Positions 16,501-24,778 of a stretch of DNA of 64,000 bases are shown one piece after another. The stretch lies in contig JACKFA010000001.1 of assembly GCA_020632715.1 (NCBI GenBank), forward strand, positions 1,488,001 through 1,552,000, written 5' to 3'. The DNA comes from Deltaproteobacteria bacterium. Its GTDB lineage: Bacteria; Myxococcota_A; UBA9042; PHBI01. The stretch's first letter is position 1, and each line of letters opens with the position of its first letter. The position numbers and the translations under genes are program-made. The notes below the pieces were generated by a model. It was not told the DNA's origin, did no database searches, and was given only the letters and a program-made list of their open reading frames with translations.

Positions 16501-17195
16501 CAGTCCGCGAGCGCCTTCTCGACCGCCTTCACGACCTCGTCCGAGAGCGGGTCGACCTGCGGCTCGAAGCGCGTGATCACCCGCCCGCGGCGGCTCAGGA
16601 GGTATTTCGTGAAGTTCCAGTGGATCTCCCTGCGCTCGGGGTCGGGATCGTGCTTCGCGAGGCGCGTGTAGAGCGGGGCGCGATCTTCGCCGATCACGTG
16701 CGTCTTCGCGAACATCGGGAACGTGAGCCCGAACGTCTCGGTCACGAACTGCCGGATGTCGGCCTCGGGCGCGGGCTCCTTCTTGAAGTCGTCCGACGGG
16801 AAGCCGAGCACCACGAACCCGCGCTCCCGGTAGCGATCGTAGAGCTTCTGCAGCCCCGCGTACTGCGGCGTGTAGCCGCAGTCGCTCGCCGTGTTCACGA
16901 TCAGCAGCACCTGCCCCCGGTACGGCGCGAGCGTCGTCTCCTGCCCGTCGAGCGTCCTGAGCGGCAGCCCGAAGAGCGACTTGTCCTTCTTCACCGGCGC
17001 CGCCGCGACCTCCTCGACCGCGGCGGGCTCGCCCCCGTCGGCCTCGTCGGCGTCGACGAGCGCCCCCTCGCCCGGCGCGCCGTCCTCCGCGCCCTTCTTG
17101 CAGCCACCGCCGCCGAGCGCCACGGCGCCGACCACGGCGAGCGCAGCGAGACCCCGTCGCCCCCTGCTGCCCACGAACGCGCTCCACGACTTCAC
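16500..17195 (-). CDS. lipoprotein glutathione peroxidase (GPx/thioredoxin-fold peroxidase)
   Basis: A 231-aa lipoprotein (Cys32 in lipobox GGGC, after a short signal peptide). An Asp/Glu/Ala linker (35-72) precedes the peroxidase domain. The catalytic Cys is 106 in NTASDCGYTPQYAGL, the Cys counterpart of the selenocysteine site. LGFPSDDF and WNFTKYLL are the other family signatures; Ser replaces the Cys often found in LGFPCNQF, so any resolving Cys would be elsewhere. It likely reduces peroxides in the periplasm with thioredoxin-like donors. Start is GTG 17195 behind GGGAG. It is divergent from the acyltransferase and coupled to the FGE-like gene. Confidence 0.92.
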   Translation of the reverse strand: MKSWSAFVGSRGRRGLAALAVVGAVALGGGGCKKGAEDGAPGEGALVDADEADGGEPAAVEEVAAAPVKKDKSLFGLPLRTLDGQETTLAPYRGQVLLIVNTASDCGYTPQYAGLQKLYDRYRERGFVVLGFPSDDFKKEPAPEADIRQFVTETFGLTFPMFAKTHVIGEDRAPLYTRLAKHDPDPERREIHWNFTKYLLSRRGRVITRFEPQVDPLSDEVVKAVEKALAD

Positions 17196-17223
17196 GGCGG
17201 CTCCCTTCTCCCGGACGACCGAG

Positions 17224-17253
17224 GTCGTAGCACGGTCTTCGGCGCCCGCCCAA
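17224..17253 (-). promoter_or_regulatory. putative promoter of the GPx/FGE-like operon
   Basis: On the minus strand, TTGGGC (17253-17248) and TACGAC (17229-17224) are 18 bp apart. Initiation near 17217 would give a leader of about 22 nt before the GTG at 17195. Confidence 0.4.
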
Positions 17254-17278
17254 CCGGACGGCCGCGCCGGGGCCCACC

Positions 17279-17307
17279 TTGACACCCCCCGGCACCTCGC
17301 CGACGCT
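17279..17307 (+). promoter_or_regulatory. possible promoter of the acyltransferase gene
   Basis: A perfect TTGACA (17279-17284) precedes a weak -10 (GACGCT, 17302-17307) by 17 bp. Transcription would start at or just before the ATG at 17314, so the mRNA could be leaderless; no ribosome site is seen there. Confidence 0.3.
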
Positions 17308-17313
17308 CGACCG

Positions 17314-18363
17314 ATGTCCAGCAACGCGCCCGCGACCTCGCCGCCGGCCGCCGCCCGCCCCCGCGCCTCGGGGGCCCTCGGGCGCCGCCTGAAGACGATC
17401 CCCGCGGTCGTCCTCCTCTGCGTCCTCGTGGTCGGGCTCCTCCCGGCCCTCCTCGCGCTCGGCGCCCTCGTCGACGTCGCCCGCTGGGCCGCCCGGCGCA
17501 CCCCCTGGATGGCCACGCGCCTCACCGCCTTCGCCGCCTGCTACCTGCTCGCCGAGGTCGTGGGCCTCGCCTGCCTCTTCGGCCTCTGGCTCGGCGCCGG
17601 CTTCGGCCGCGGCCGCGCCCGCCTCGAGCGCGGCGCCTTCGCGATCCAGCAGCGCTGGATCCGCGTCAACCTCGCCTGCGTCCGCGCGATCTTCGGCCTC
17701 CGCTTCACCGTCGAGGGCGACGCCGCCCTCGCCCCCGCCCCCTTCCTCCTCTTCGTGCGCCACGCGAGCATGGTCGACACGCTCCTGCCGAGCCGCTTCG
17801 TCTCGGTCGAGCACGACATCGTCCTCCGCTTCGTCCTGAAGAAGGAGCTCCTCGTCGACCCCTGCCTCGACGTCGCCGGGAACTGGCTCCGCAACTACTT
17901 CGTCGACCGCGCCTCCGCGAACACCCAGCGCGAGCTCGACGGCATCGCCGCCCTCGCCACCGACCTCGGCCCCCGCGACGCCGTGATCATCTACCCCGAG
18001 GGCACCCGCTTCACCGAGAAGAAGCGCGCCCGCGCCCTCGCCGCCCTCGCCGAGCGCGCCCCCGAGCTCGTCCCGCGCGCCGAGCGCCTCGAGCGCAGCC
18101 TCCCCCCGCGCCTCGGCGGCCCGCTCACCCTCCTCGACGCCGCCCCCGGCCTCGACGTCGTCGTCATGGCGCACCACGGCTTCGAGGGCTTCGGCTCCCT
18201 CGGCGCCATCTGGCGCGGCGCGATGGTGCGCCGCGAGATCCGCGTCGCCTTCTGGCGCGAGCCGCGCGCCGCCATCCCGGAGGACCGCGACGGGCGCGTC
18301 GCCTGGCTCTACGACCAGTGGCAGCGCGTCGACGCGTGGGTGGTCGCCGCCAGCGCGCGCTGA
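17314..18363 (+). CDS. membrane-anchored PlsC-family acyltransferase
   Basis: A 349-aa protein with two N-terminal transmembrane helices (about 31-53 and 71-95) and a lysophospholipid acyltransferase domain. The HX4D catalytic motif is HASMVD (His150) and the substrate motif is YPEGTRFT (from residue 227). It probably transfers an acyl chain to lysophosphatidic acid or another lipid at the inner membrane. A segment of some 35 residues after the EGTR motif (ALAALAERAPELVPRAERLE) is longer than in short PlsC proteins. A second, more canonical PlsC lies at 34748. The next gene follows after 78 bp. Confidence 0.88.
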   Translation: MSSNAPATSPPAAARPRASGALGRRLKTIPAVVLLCVLVVGLLPALLALGALVDVARWAARRTPWMATRLTAFAACYLLAEVVGLACLFGLWLGAGFGRGRARLERGAFAIQQRWIRVNLACVRAIFGLRFTVEGDAALAPAPFLLFVRHASMVDTLLPSRFVSVEHDIVLRFVLKKELLVDPCLDVAGNWLRNYFVDRASANTQRELDGIAALATDLGPRDAVIIYPEGTRFTEKKRARALAALAERAPELVPRAERLERSLPPRLGGPLTLLDAAPGLDVVVMAHHGFEGFGSLGAIWRGAMVRREIRVAFWREPRAAIPEDRDGRVAWLYDQWQRVDAWVVAASAR

Positions 18364-18441
18364 GGGCCGGCGCCGCCGGAAAATGCGTCGACAGCGCCGC
18401 GACGCTCCGGCACGATGCCTCCCTCGCCGGACAGAGGCAGC

Positions 18442-19524
18442 ATGGTCGTCCTCGAAGACACGTCCCCGAACGGCAACATCCAGGCGGTCGTCGAGCAGGA
18501 TGAGCGCGTCGCGTACTTCACGCTCTACCCGAACGAGGAGACCGGCGAGCCGGTGAAGTCCTGCTGGGTCCGGAACCTCGTCCCGGCGCCCGCGCGCGTC
18601 GACGTGGACGCCCTCCACGAGGGGCGCCCGGCGCTCATGCCGAAGGGCGCCTGCGCCCACCCGAACGGCGAGGCCCCGCTCGACCCCGAGACCCTCCGCA
18701 TCCTCTGGCTCGAGGAGGGCGACGGCGCCGTGCTCATCGACGAGACGAGCGTCGACGAGGAGGTCCTCGCCTTCATCCCCGGCTTCGCGGGGCTCGACGG
18801 CTTCCCGGGCTACGCGCGCGACAGCGTCTCGGAGCACGCCCTCGCCTGGCCCCTCGACGACGACGTCGAGGACGTCTGGGGGCGCATCGACGAGGCGATC
18901 GAGTACTGGGAGTCCTGGCAGGACACGACCACCTGGCCGGCCCTCCAGGACCGCCTCATGGACACCTACGAGGCCGTCTTCGGCGCCCACGAGCGCTACT
19001 ACGCCATCGACGGCGGCATGTGGCCGCCGCGCGCGCTCATCCGCGTGCAGACCCCCGACGCCTGGGTGCTCCTGACCCTCGGCGTCTGCATCCGCCGCCA
19101 GCCGAAGGTCGAGCTCGCCGGCGACGCCGCCGACGCGAGCCCGCGCGTCGAGCTCGCCATGGCCCTCGAGCCCGACGTCGACGAGCTCACGCTCCGCCGC
19201 GCCATGACCTACCTCTCCGTGCAGTCGAGCTACCCGTGGACGCGCTACCACTGGCTCGGCGACGGCCACACCTCCTCCTGCGACGCCTTCCCGCAGATCG
19301 GCGAGAGCCCGGGCTTCCCGGCGACCCTGCTCACGCGCGCCCCGCTCGGCGCCCCGCGCGTCGCCATGCCCGACTACCGCGGCCCCGTCGACCTCCTCTG
19401 GCTCGTCCCCATCACGGAGGGCGAGCGCGCCTACGCCATCGCCGAGGGCAGCCCCGCCCTCATGCGCCGCCTCGCCCTGAACGGCCCGTACTGGATCCAC
19501 CGGCGCGCGCGCGCCACCTCCTGA
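18442..19524 (+). CDS. SUFU (suppressor of fused)-domain protein
   Basis: A 360-aa soluble protein. The C-terminal half matches bacterial SUFU-domain proteins: VLLTLGVCIRRQPKVEL, a following RVELAMAL strand, and LLWLVPITEGERAYAIAEGS near the end. Bacterial SUFU proteins are often immunity proteins or accessory proteins beside polymorphic toxins, but no toxin is adjacent here. The N-terminal 110 residues are acidic and unrecognised. ATG 18442 (after AGAGG) is preferred to ATG 18415. Confidence 0.7.
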   Translation: MVVLEDTSPNGNIQAVVEQDERVAYFTLYPNEETGEPVKSCWVRNLVPAPARVDVDALHEGRPALMPKGACAHPNGEAPLDPETLRILWLEEGDGAVLIDETSVDEEVLAFIPGFAGLDGFPGYARDSVSEHALAWPLDDDVEDVWGRIDEAIEYWESWQDTTTWPALQDRLMDTYEAVFGAHERYYAIDGGMWPPRALIRVQTPDAWVLLTLGVCIRRQPKVELAGDAADASPRVELAMALEPDVDELTLRRAMTYLSVQSSYPWTRYHWLGDGHTSSCDAFPQIGESPGFPATLLTRAPLGAPRVAMPDYRGPVDLLWLVPITEGERAYAIAEGSPALMRRLALNGPYWIHRRARATS

Positions 19525-19547
19525 CGCCGCCACCCCCGGGCGTCCGC

Positions 19548-19575
19548 TTGTGGGCGCCCGCGCCGCTGCTATGAT
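19548..19575 (+). promoter_or_regulatory. putative promoter giving a leaderless transporter mRNA
   Basis: TTGTGG (19548-19553), a 16-bp spacer and TATGAT (19570-19575). The expected initiation point, about 7 nt on, coincides with the GTG start at 19582, which lacks a ribosome site. Confidence 0.45.
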
Positions 19576-19581
19576 GCCGCG

Positions 19582-20898
19582 GTGTCGGACCGTCACCCCC
19601 ACACCCCCACGTCGCGCCCGCCGCGCACGCTCGGCAAGGCCCTCGGCCCCGGGCTCCTCTTCGCGGGCGCCGCCGTCGGCGTGTCGCACCTCGTGCAGTC
19701 CACGCGCGCCGGCGCCTCCTTCGGCCTCGCGCTCATGGTCTTCGTGCTCGCGGCCAACGTCTTCAAGTACCCGGCCTTCCAGTTCGGGCCGCGCTACGCC
19801 GTCGCCACCGGCACCTCCCTCCTCGAGGGCTACCGCCGGCAGGGGCGCTGGGCGCTCGTGCTCTACGGCGTGCTCACGCTCGCGACGATGTTCACCGTGC
19901 AGGCCGCCGTCGTCATCGTCACCGCCGGGCTCCTGAAGTTCCTCCTCGGCACGGAGCTCAGCGTCGTCGTCGTCGCGGGCGGCATCATCGCGCTCTGCGC
20001 CGGGCTCGTCGCCGTCGGCAGCTACCCCCTCCTCGACGCCGCCATCAAGGTCGTCGTCGCCGTCCTCACCGTCACGACCGTCGTCGCCACCGCGCTCGCC
20101 GTGCCCCTCGTCGACTGGAGCGGCCCCTGGCTCCCGGACGTCGCCTCCTGGGACCCGAAGACCGTCCTCCTCGTCGCCGGCCTCATCGGCTGGATGCCGT
20201 CGGCCATCGACATCGCCGTCTGGCACTCCCTCTGGGCCCTCGCGCGCAAGAACCAGACGGGCCACCGCCCGACCCCGCGCGAGGCGCGCATCGACTTCGA
20301 CATCGGCTACGTCGGCACCACGATCCTCGCCTTCTGCTTCGTCATCCTCGGCGCCGGCGTCATGTTCCACGGGCACATCGCCCCCCAGGAGGCGCCCGTC
20401 GCCTTCGCGGGCCAGATCATCGACCTCTACACGACCACCCTCGCCCGCGTGGACCCCGTCCTCGCCGACATCGGCGGCCCCCTCATCGCCATCGCGGCCT
20501 TCGGCGTCATGTTCTCGACGAGCCTCACGGTCGTCGACGGCTTCCCGCGCGCCATCGGGCGCCTCGTCGGGCGCTTCTCGGGCCCCGAGGAGCCCGACCG
20601 CGTGGCCCCCGAGCCCCGCGAGCGCCGCGCCTACTGGGGCGCCGTGGGGCTCCTCGCCGTGGGCTCCCTCGTCATCATCGGGGTCTTCGCGAAGTCGCTC
20701 GTCGATCTCGTCGCCATCGCCACGCTGCTCTCGTTCCTGACGGCGCCCGCGCTCGCGTTCCTGAACCACCGCGCCATGTTCGCGCCCGAGGTCCCCGCCG
20801 ACTACCGCCCCGGCCGCGGGATGCGCGCCTTCTCCCTCGCCGGCGTCGCGTTCAACACGCTCGTCGCCCTCTACTACGTCTACGCCGTCCTCCAGTGA
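19582..20898 (+). CDS. Nramp-like divalent metal transporter homologue lacking the DPGN motif
   Basis: A 438-aa inner-membrane protein with about 11 predicted transmembrane helices in an Nramp/LeuT-like pattern. The opening LGPGLLFAGAAVGVSHLVQS aligns with the start of Nramp TM1, but the metal-binding DPGN is replaced by GVSHLVQS. In TM6 the usual MPH is MPS (GWMPSAIDIAVWHS). Canonical Mn/Fe ligands are thus missing, so the substrate may be Mg2+, Al3+ or not a metal. RPTPREARIDFDIGYVGT resembles the loop after TM6 of the family. GTG 19582 has no ribosome site, but a promoter lies just before it. The gene is monocistronic. Confidence 0.8.
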   Translation: MSDRHPHTPTSRPPRTLGKALGPGLLFAGAAVGVSHLVQSTRAGASFGLALMVFVLAANVFKYPAFQFGPRYAVATGTSLLEGYRRQGRWALVLYGVLTLATMFTVQAAVVIVTAGLLKFLLGTELSVVVVAGGIIALCAGLVAVGSYPLLDAAIKVVVAVLTVTTVVATALAVPLVDWSGPWLPDVASWDPKTVLLVAGLIGWMPSAIDIAVWHSLWALARKNQTGHRPTPREARIDFDIGYVGTTILAFCFVILGAGVMFHGHIAPQEAPVAFAGQIIDLYTTTLARVDPVLADIGGPLIAIAAFGVMFSTSLTVVDGFPRAIGRLVGRFSGPEEPDRVAPEPRERRAYWGAVGLLAVGSLVIIGVFAKSLVDLVAIATLLSFLTAPALAFLNHRAMFAPEVPADYRPGRGMRAFSLAGVAFNTLVALYYVYAVLQ

Positions 20899-20972
20899 GC
20901 GGGCCGCCCCCCGCTCGCCCGTCGCGCGTCGCGAGAAAAGATTTTTCGACGAGCCGCCGCCGGGTCCGGAAT

Positions 20973-20985
20973 GGCACGTCGTGCC
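20973..20985. promoter_or_regulatory. 13-bp palindrome upstream of ECF gene 2
   Basis: GGCACG-T-CGTGCC, 25 bp before the ATG at 21010. It is a candidate operator or start-site hairpin for module 2. Confidence 0.35.
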
Positions 20986-21009
20986 CTCGCGCGAACCGGT
21001 GATGGAGCG

Positions 21010-21591
21010 ATGGGCGCGGACCTACTGAGAGACGACCCGCGGTTGCGGGAGGCCTTCCGGGCCGGAGAGCGCTGGGCGATGCAGTCCGTCTACGAGCACT
21101 ATCTGCCGCTTGTCGGGACCATCGTGTGCCGCGGATCGGGCGGGTTCCGCGGTTTCTTCGACCCGGCGCAGCGCGACGACGCGCTCCAGACCATCTTCGT
21201 CCGCGCCTTCGAGGAGCGCACGCGCCTCGCCTACAACGGCGTCGACGCCTACGCGAGCTTCCTCCGCGGCGTCGCGCAGAACGTCTGCCGCCAGCTCCTC
21301 GACAAGGACCGCCGCTTCCAGCGCGAGCCCGAGCCCTTCCAGAGCGAGCCGCCCGACCTCGAGCAGAGCCTCATCGGCCGCGAGACGGCGGCCGTCCTCC
21401 GCGCCTTCGAGGCGCAGCTCGAGACCCCGCTCGAGCGCACCATCCTCGCCCGCTACTTCAAGGACGGCGCCTCCGAGGAGGGGCTCGCCGAGGAGCTCGG
21501 GCTCACCCGCTACCGCTGCCGGAAGATCGTCAAGAAGCTCCACAAGCGCATGCTGAAGCACCTCGAGGCCCATGGCATCACGCACGCCTAG
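21010..21591 (+). CDS. ECF-family RNA polymerase sigma factor (module 2)
   Basis: A 193-aa sigma factor: region 2 (SVYEHYLPLVGTIVC, then RDDALQTIFVRAFEE and FLRGVAQNVCRQLLDKDRR) and region 4 (EEGLAEELGLTRYRCRKIVKKLHKRM). ATG 21010 follows GGAG at 21003-21006 and is preferred to ATG 20971. The 3' end overlaps the anti-sigma-like gene by 20 bp. Sequence identity to the module 1 ECF is low, so the two modules are old paralogues or separately acquired, but gene order is the same. Confidence 0.88.
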   Translation: MGADLLRDDPRLREAFRAGERWAMQSVYEHYLPLVGTIVCRGSGGFRGFFDPAQRDDALQTIFVRAFEERTRLAYNGVDAYASFLRGVAQNVCRQLLDKDRRFQREPEPFQSEPPDLEQSLIGRETAAVLRAFEAQLETPLERTILARYFKDGASEEGLAEELGLTRYRCRKIVKKLHKRMLKHLEAHGITHA

Positions 21592-22486
21592 CGCCGGCCT
21601 GCGCGAGACGCAGGCCCTCGTCGCGCGCTACCTCGACCCGGCGCGGTCGTGGGACGCCCGCCGCGACGCGCGCCTGCGCCTGCTCCTCCGCGAGGACGCC
21701 GCCTGCGCCGCCGCCTACGACGCGGCCGTCGTGCGCCACCGCCTCCTCGTGGGCGGCCACCCGGACCTCCCCTCGGGCTTCGAGCGCCGCCGCCTCGGCG
21801 CGGCCTTCCTCGGCGACGCGCCCGCCGCCGACCGGCGCCCCGCCTGGCTCACGCGCTGGGTCCCCGCCGCGGGCGTGCTCGCGGCCGCGGCCCTCGCGAT
21901 GGTGCTCCTCCTCCCGCGCGGCGACTCGCTGGTCGCCCCGGGGGACGGCCGCCTGCAGGCGCGCGGCGTCGCGGGCATCGAGCAGCCCGAGCGCCTCGTG
22001 GGCGTCGGCATCTCCGGCGTCGACGACGCCGGCTCGGAGTACGAGATCGTCGCCTCGGGCGCGGTGCGCGTCGGCGACTGGGTGCGCGTCACCTACACGA
22101 ACGAGCGCCCCGAGCTCGGCTGGCTCTTCCTCGTGGGCGTGCAGCCCGATCGCCCCGCTGGCGAGCGGGTCGTCTGGCTCGCGCCGCTCCCTGAGGAGGG
22201 CCGGAGCGTCGCCGTCGGGGTCGCCCGCCTGCGCGCCCTGCCGTTCGAGATCCGCCTCGGCGCGCGCCACGCCCTCGGGCCGTGGCACGTGCTCGCCCTC
22301 TTCACCGAGCGCCCCCTGACGACCGACGAGGTCGCGCGGGCCCTCGACTCGACCACCCTCGACGGCCTACCATCAGGGTGGGCCGAGGCGCTGCGCGAGC
22401 GGCTCTCGCTCTCCCCGCGCGCGGTGGTGCAGCGCCTCGAGACCCGCATCGAGCGCGGCGCGTCGCCGGAGGAGCTCCCCCCGTGA
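21572..22486 (+). CDS. membrane anti-sigma-like protein (module 2)
   Basis: A 304-aa protein with a helical cytoplasmic N-terminus (residues 10-80, no zinc-binding His/Cys set), one transmembrane helix (about 92-111) and an exported beta-rich domain (120-230: ERLVGVGISGVDDAGSEYEI, RVGDWVRVTYTNERPELGWL) followed by a helical tail. The layout matches the 278-aa protein of module 1. It overlaps the ECF gene by 20 bp and the caspase gene by GTGA at 22483-22486. Anti-sigma function is inferred from context and topology. Confidence 0.8.
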   Translation: MASRTPSAGLRETQALVARYLDPARSWDARRDARLRLLLREDAACAAAYDAAVVRHRLLVGGHPDLPSGFERRRLGAAFLGDAPAADRRPAWLTRWVPAAGVLAAAALAMVLLLPRGDSLVAPGDGRLQARGVAGIEQPERLVGVGISGVDDAGSEYEIVASGAVRVGDWVRVTYTNERPELGWLFLVGVQPDRPAGERVVWLAPLPEEGRSVAVGVARLRALPFEIRLGARHALGPWHVLALFTERPLTTDEVARALDSTTLDGLPSGWAEALRERLSLSPRAVVQRLETRIERGASPEELPP

Positions 22487-24138
22487 AACGAACGACCCGC
22501 ACCAGGACCGAGCGCGGCGGCTTCCGCGCGGTCGCCCAGCGCCTGCGCGGGGCCGGGACCGACGTCATCGGGCGAGCGCTCGCGGCTGCCCTGCCCGCGT
22601 TCGTGCTCCTGCTCGTGGCGGCGGTCCCCGCCCCGGCGGCGCGCGCCGCGGACGCGCGCTTCGCCCTCGTCATCGGCCAGAACGTCGCCGCCGACGACCC
22701 CGGCCTCGACCCGCTCCGCTACGCCGACGACGACGCCGTCCGCTACGCCGACCTCCTCGGCGCCGTCTCCGAGCGCGTCATCCTGCTCACGACGCTCGAC
22801 GCCGAGACGAGCCGCCTCCTCGGCGCGCGCGCCTACCAGACCACGGCGCCCACGCGCGCCGCCGTGCTCGCGGCCGTGGGTGAGCTGCGCCGGGACATGG
22901 CCGCGGCGAAGGCGCGCGGCGATCGCCCCGTGCTCTACTTCGTCTTCTCGGGCCACGGCAGCTACGACGACGAGGGGCGCGGCTACGTCTTCCTCGCCGA
23001 CGGCCGCTTCACGACGCGCGACCTCTTCCACGAGGTGCTCGGCCCGACCCGCGACGACCCGGTCATCCTCATCGTCGACGCGTGCAACGCCTCGCTCCTC
23101 GTGAACACCCGGGGCGCCGGCGACGAGCGCCGCCCGACGCGCCCGACGACGCTCCGCCTCGAGGACTACCCGAACGTCGGCGTCGTGCTCTCGTCGTCGA
23201 CCATCGGCGAGAGCCACGAGTGGGGGCGCTACCTCGCCGGGATCTTCAGCCACGAGGTGCGCTCGGCCCTCGTCGGCGCCGCGGACATCGACGACGACGC
23301 GCAGGTCGGCTTCGGCGAGCTCGCGGCCTTCATCGCCGCGGCGAACGCGCGCGTCACCAACCCGACCGTCCGCATCCGGCCCTACATCCGGCCGCCCCTG
23401 ACCGACCCGAACCTGCCCCTCATCGATCTCCGCGGCGGCCGCTTCGCGGCGCGCGTCCGGGTCGACGCCCGCCTCGCCGGGAAGACCCACGTCCTCGACG
23501 GCGACCTCGTCCGCTACGCCGACTTCCACGCCACCTTCGAGGCGCGCGAGGGCTTCTGGCTCGCGCTCACGCGGCCCGGCGAGTACGTCATCGTCCACGA
23601 CGAGCGCGAGTGGGTCGTCCCGGCCGACGCGCGCGGCGACCTCGCGCTCGACGCGCTCCCGACGCGCCCGCGCTCGGTCGTGTCGGCGCGCGGCGCGGGC
23701 TCCGAGTACTTCGAGCGCACGCTCTTCCAGGAGCCCTACGGGCGCGTGTTCGCGCACCGCTACCTCTCGGACGACTACGAGGCCGATCTCGCCGTCCAGC
23801 ACGCGGCCCTCGCCCCCTGGTACGACAACCCCACCGCCTGGAGCCTGCTCGGCGGCGGCATCGCGGCCGGGATCGGCGGGCTCGTGCTCCACGTGCGCGC
23901 CTTCGACCTCCGGGACGACGCGAGCCACGCGGCGCTCGCGGTCGACCGGGCGCGCCTCAACGACGACCTCGAGTCCTACCAGACCGGGGCCACCATCCTC
24001 TACGGCATCGGCGCGGCCGCGGTCGTGACGAGCGTCGTCCTCTTCGCGCTCGACCGCCCCGTCGAGGTCGAGACGTACCACCCCCCGCTCCGGGTCGAGC
24101 TGACGGGGACCGGCGTGAGGATTCAGAGCGACTGGTAG
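22483..24138 (+). CDS. exported caspase-family protein (module 2)
   Basis: A 551-aa protein. A basic N-terminus and hydrophobic stretch (about 31-55, ending ARAAD) form a signal peptide or anchor. The caspase-like domain has His158 in FVFSGHGSYDD and Cys201 in IVDACNASLL, then VVLSSSTIGESHEWGRYLAG. Unlike the module 1 protein, the C-terminus has two hydrophobic helices (about 447-468 and 503-522) separated by a charged loop, so it is likely membrane-bound. Start is GTG 22483 after GGAGGAGC. It is followed 26 bp later by Cys-rich lipoprotein genes. Confidence 0.85.
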   Translation: MKRTTRTRTERGGFRAVAQRLRGAGTDVIGRALAAALPAFVLLLVAAVPAPAARAADARFALVIGQNVAADDPGLDPLRYADDDAVRYADLLGAVSERVILLTTLDAETSRLLGARAYQTTAPTRAAVLAAVGELRRDMAAAKARGDRPVLYFVFSGHGSYDDEGRGYVFLADGRFTTRDLFHEVLGPTRDDPVILIVDACNASLLVNTRGAGDERRPTRPTTLRLEDYPNVGVVLSSSTIGESHEWGRYLAGIFSHEVRSALVGAADIDDDAQVGFGELAAFIAAANARVTNPTVRIRPYIRPPLTDPNLPLIDLRGGRFAARVRVDARLAGKTHVLDGDLVRYADFHATFEAREGFWLALTRPGEYVIVHDEREWVVPADARGDLALDALPTRPRSVVSARGAGSEYFERTLFQEPYGRVFAHRYLSDDYEADLAVQHAALAPWYDNPTAWSLLGGGIAAGIGGLVLHVRAFDLRDDASHAALAVDRARLNDDLESYQTGATILYGIGAAAVVTSVVLFALDRPVEVETYHPPLRVELTGTGVRIQSDW

Positions 24139-24164
24139 CACCACCCACGAGCGGCTCTCCCCGG

Positions 24165-24722
24165 GTGCGGCCGCGCGCCGCGCGGGGCCGTCGTGCGCGC
24201 GCGCTCTCCGGGTGGGCCCTCGTCGTCGCCGTCGTCGCGCTCGGGCTCGGGCTCGCGGGCGCCTGCGCGGAGCCGGTGCCGATCGAGGGGGCCGGCTGCG
24301 ACCCCGCGCACCGCTGCCCGAGCGGCTTCGTCTGCGCCGGGGGCGCCTGCCAGAAGCTCCGCGGCAAGCCCGTCGTGCAGTGCACGGAGGACGCGCAGTG
24401 CGCCGTCGGCCACTGCCTCGTCGAGCTCGGCTTCTGCGTTCAGTGTCGCGACAGCGCGGACTGCTTCCAGACCGCCTGCCTGACGGACGTCTTCCAGTGC
24501 GGCTGCCGCGACGGGAGCCAGTGCGCGACCGGGCGGTGCAACGCGGAGACCGGCACCTGCGTGTCGTGCTTCACGGACGCTCAGTGCGCGAGCGGTCATT
24601 GCGACCGGGAGAGCGGGATCTGCGCGAAAAAGTCCGACGATGGCGCGGGCGACGCGGAAGGGACGGGGGACGGGGGCGACGGAGCGCCGTCGCGAGGAAC
24701 GGATGGGGATGCGTGGCCATGA
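24165..24722 (+). CDS. small cysteine-rich lipoprotein
   Basis: A 185-aa lipoprotein with a long signal peptide and lipobox AGAC. The mature part has repeats of the form C(T/F)xDxQCAxGxC (CTEDAQCAVGHC, CRDGSQCATGRC, CFTDAQCASGHC), like the first modules of the 1674-aa protein downstream, and ends in a Gly/Asp-rich tail. GTG 24165 is the only suitable start giving the signal peptide. The stop overlaps an ATG of a 19-codon mini-frame. Confidence 0.8.
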   Translation: MRPRAARGRRARALSGWALVVAVVALGLGLAGACAEPVPIEGAGCDPAHRCPSGFVCAGGACQKLRGKPVVQCTEDAQCAVGHCLVELGFCVQCRDSADCFQTACLTDVFQCGCRDGSQCATGRCNAETGTCVSCFTDAQCASGHCDRESGICAKKSDDGAGDAEGTGDGGDGAPSRGTDGDAWP

Positions 24723-24778
24723 AGGAGCAGACGAGCGCGGCGTCGTGGGGCGTCGCGGGCCCCGCGGGGGCGGCGTGA
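24719..24778 (+). CDS. 19-aa intercistronic mini-ORF
   Basis: A 19-codon frame (MKEQTSAASWGVAGPAGAA) whose ATG overlaps the previous stop (ATGA) and whose stop overlaps the GTG of the next gene (GTGA). It could carry reinitiating ribosomes over the 52-bp gap; coding value is doubtful. Confidence 0.15.
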   Translation: MKEQTSAASWGVAGPAGAA

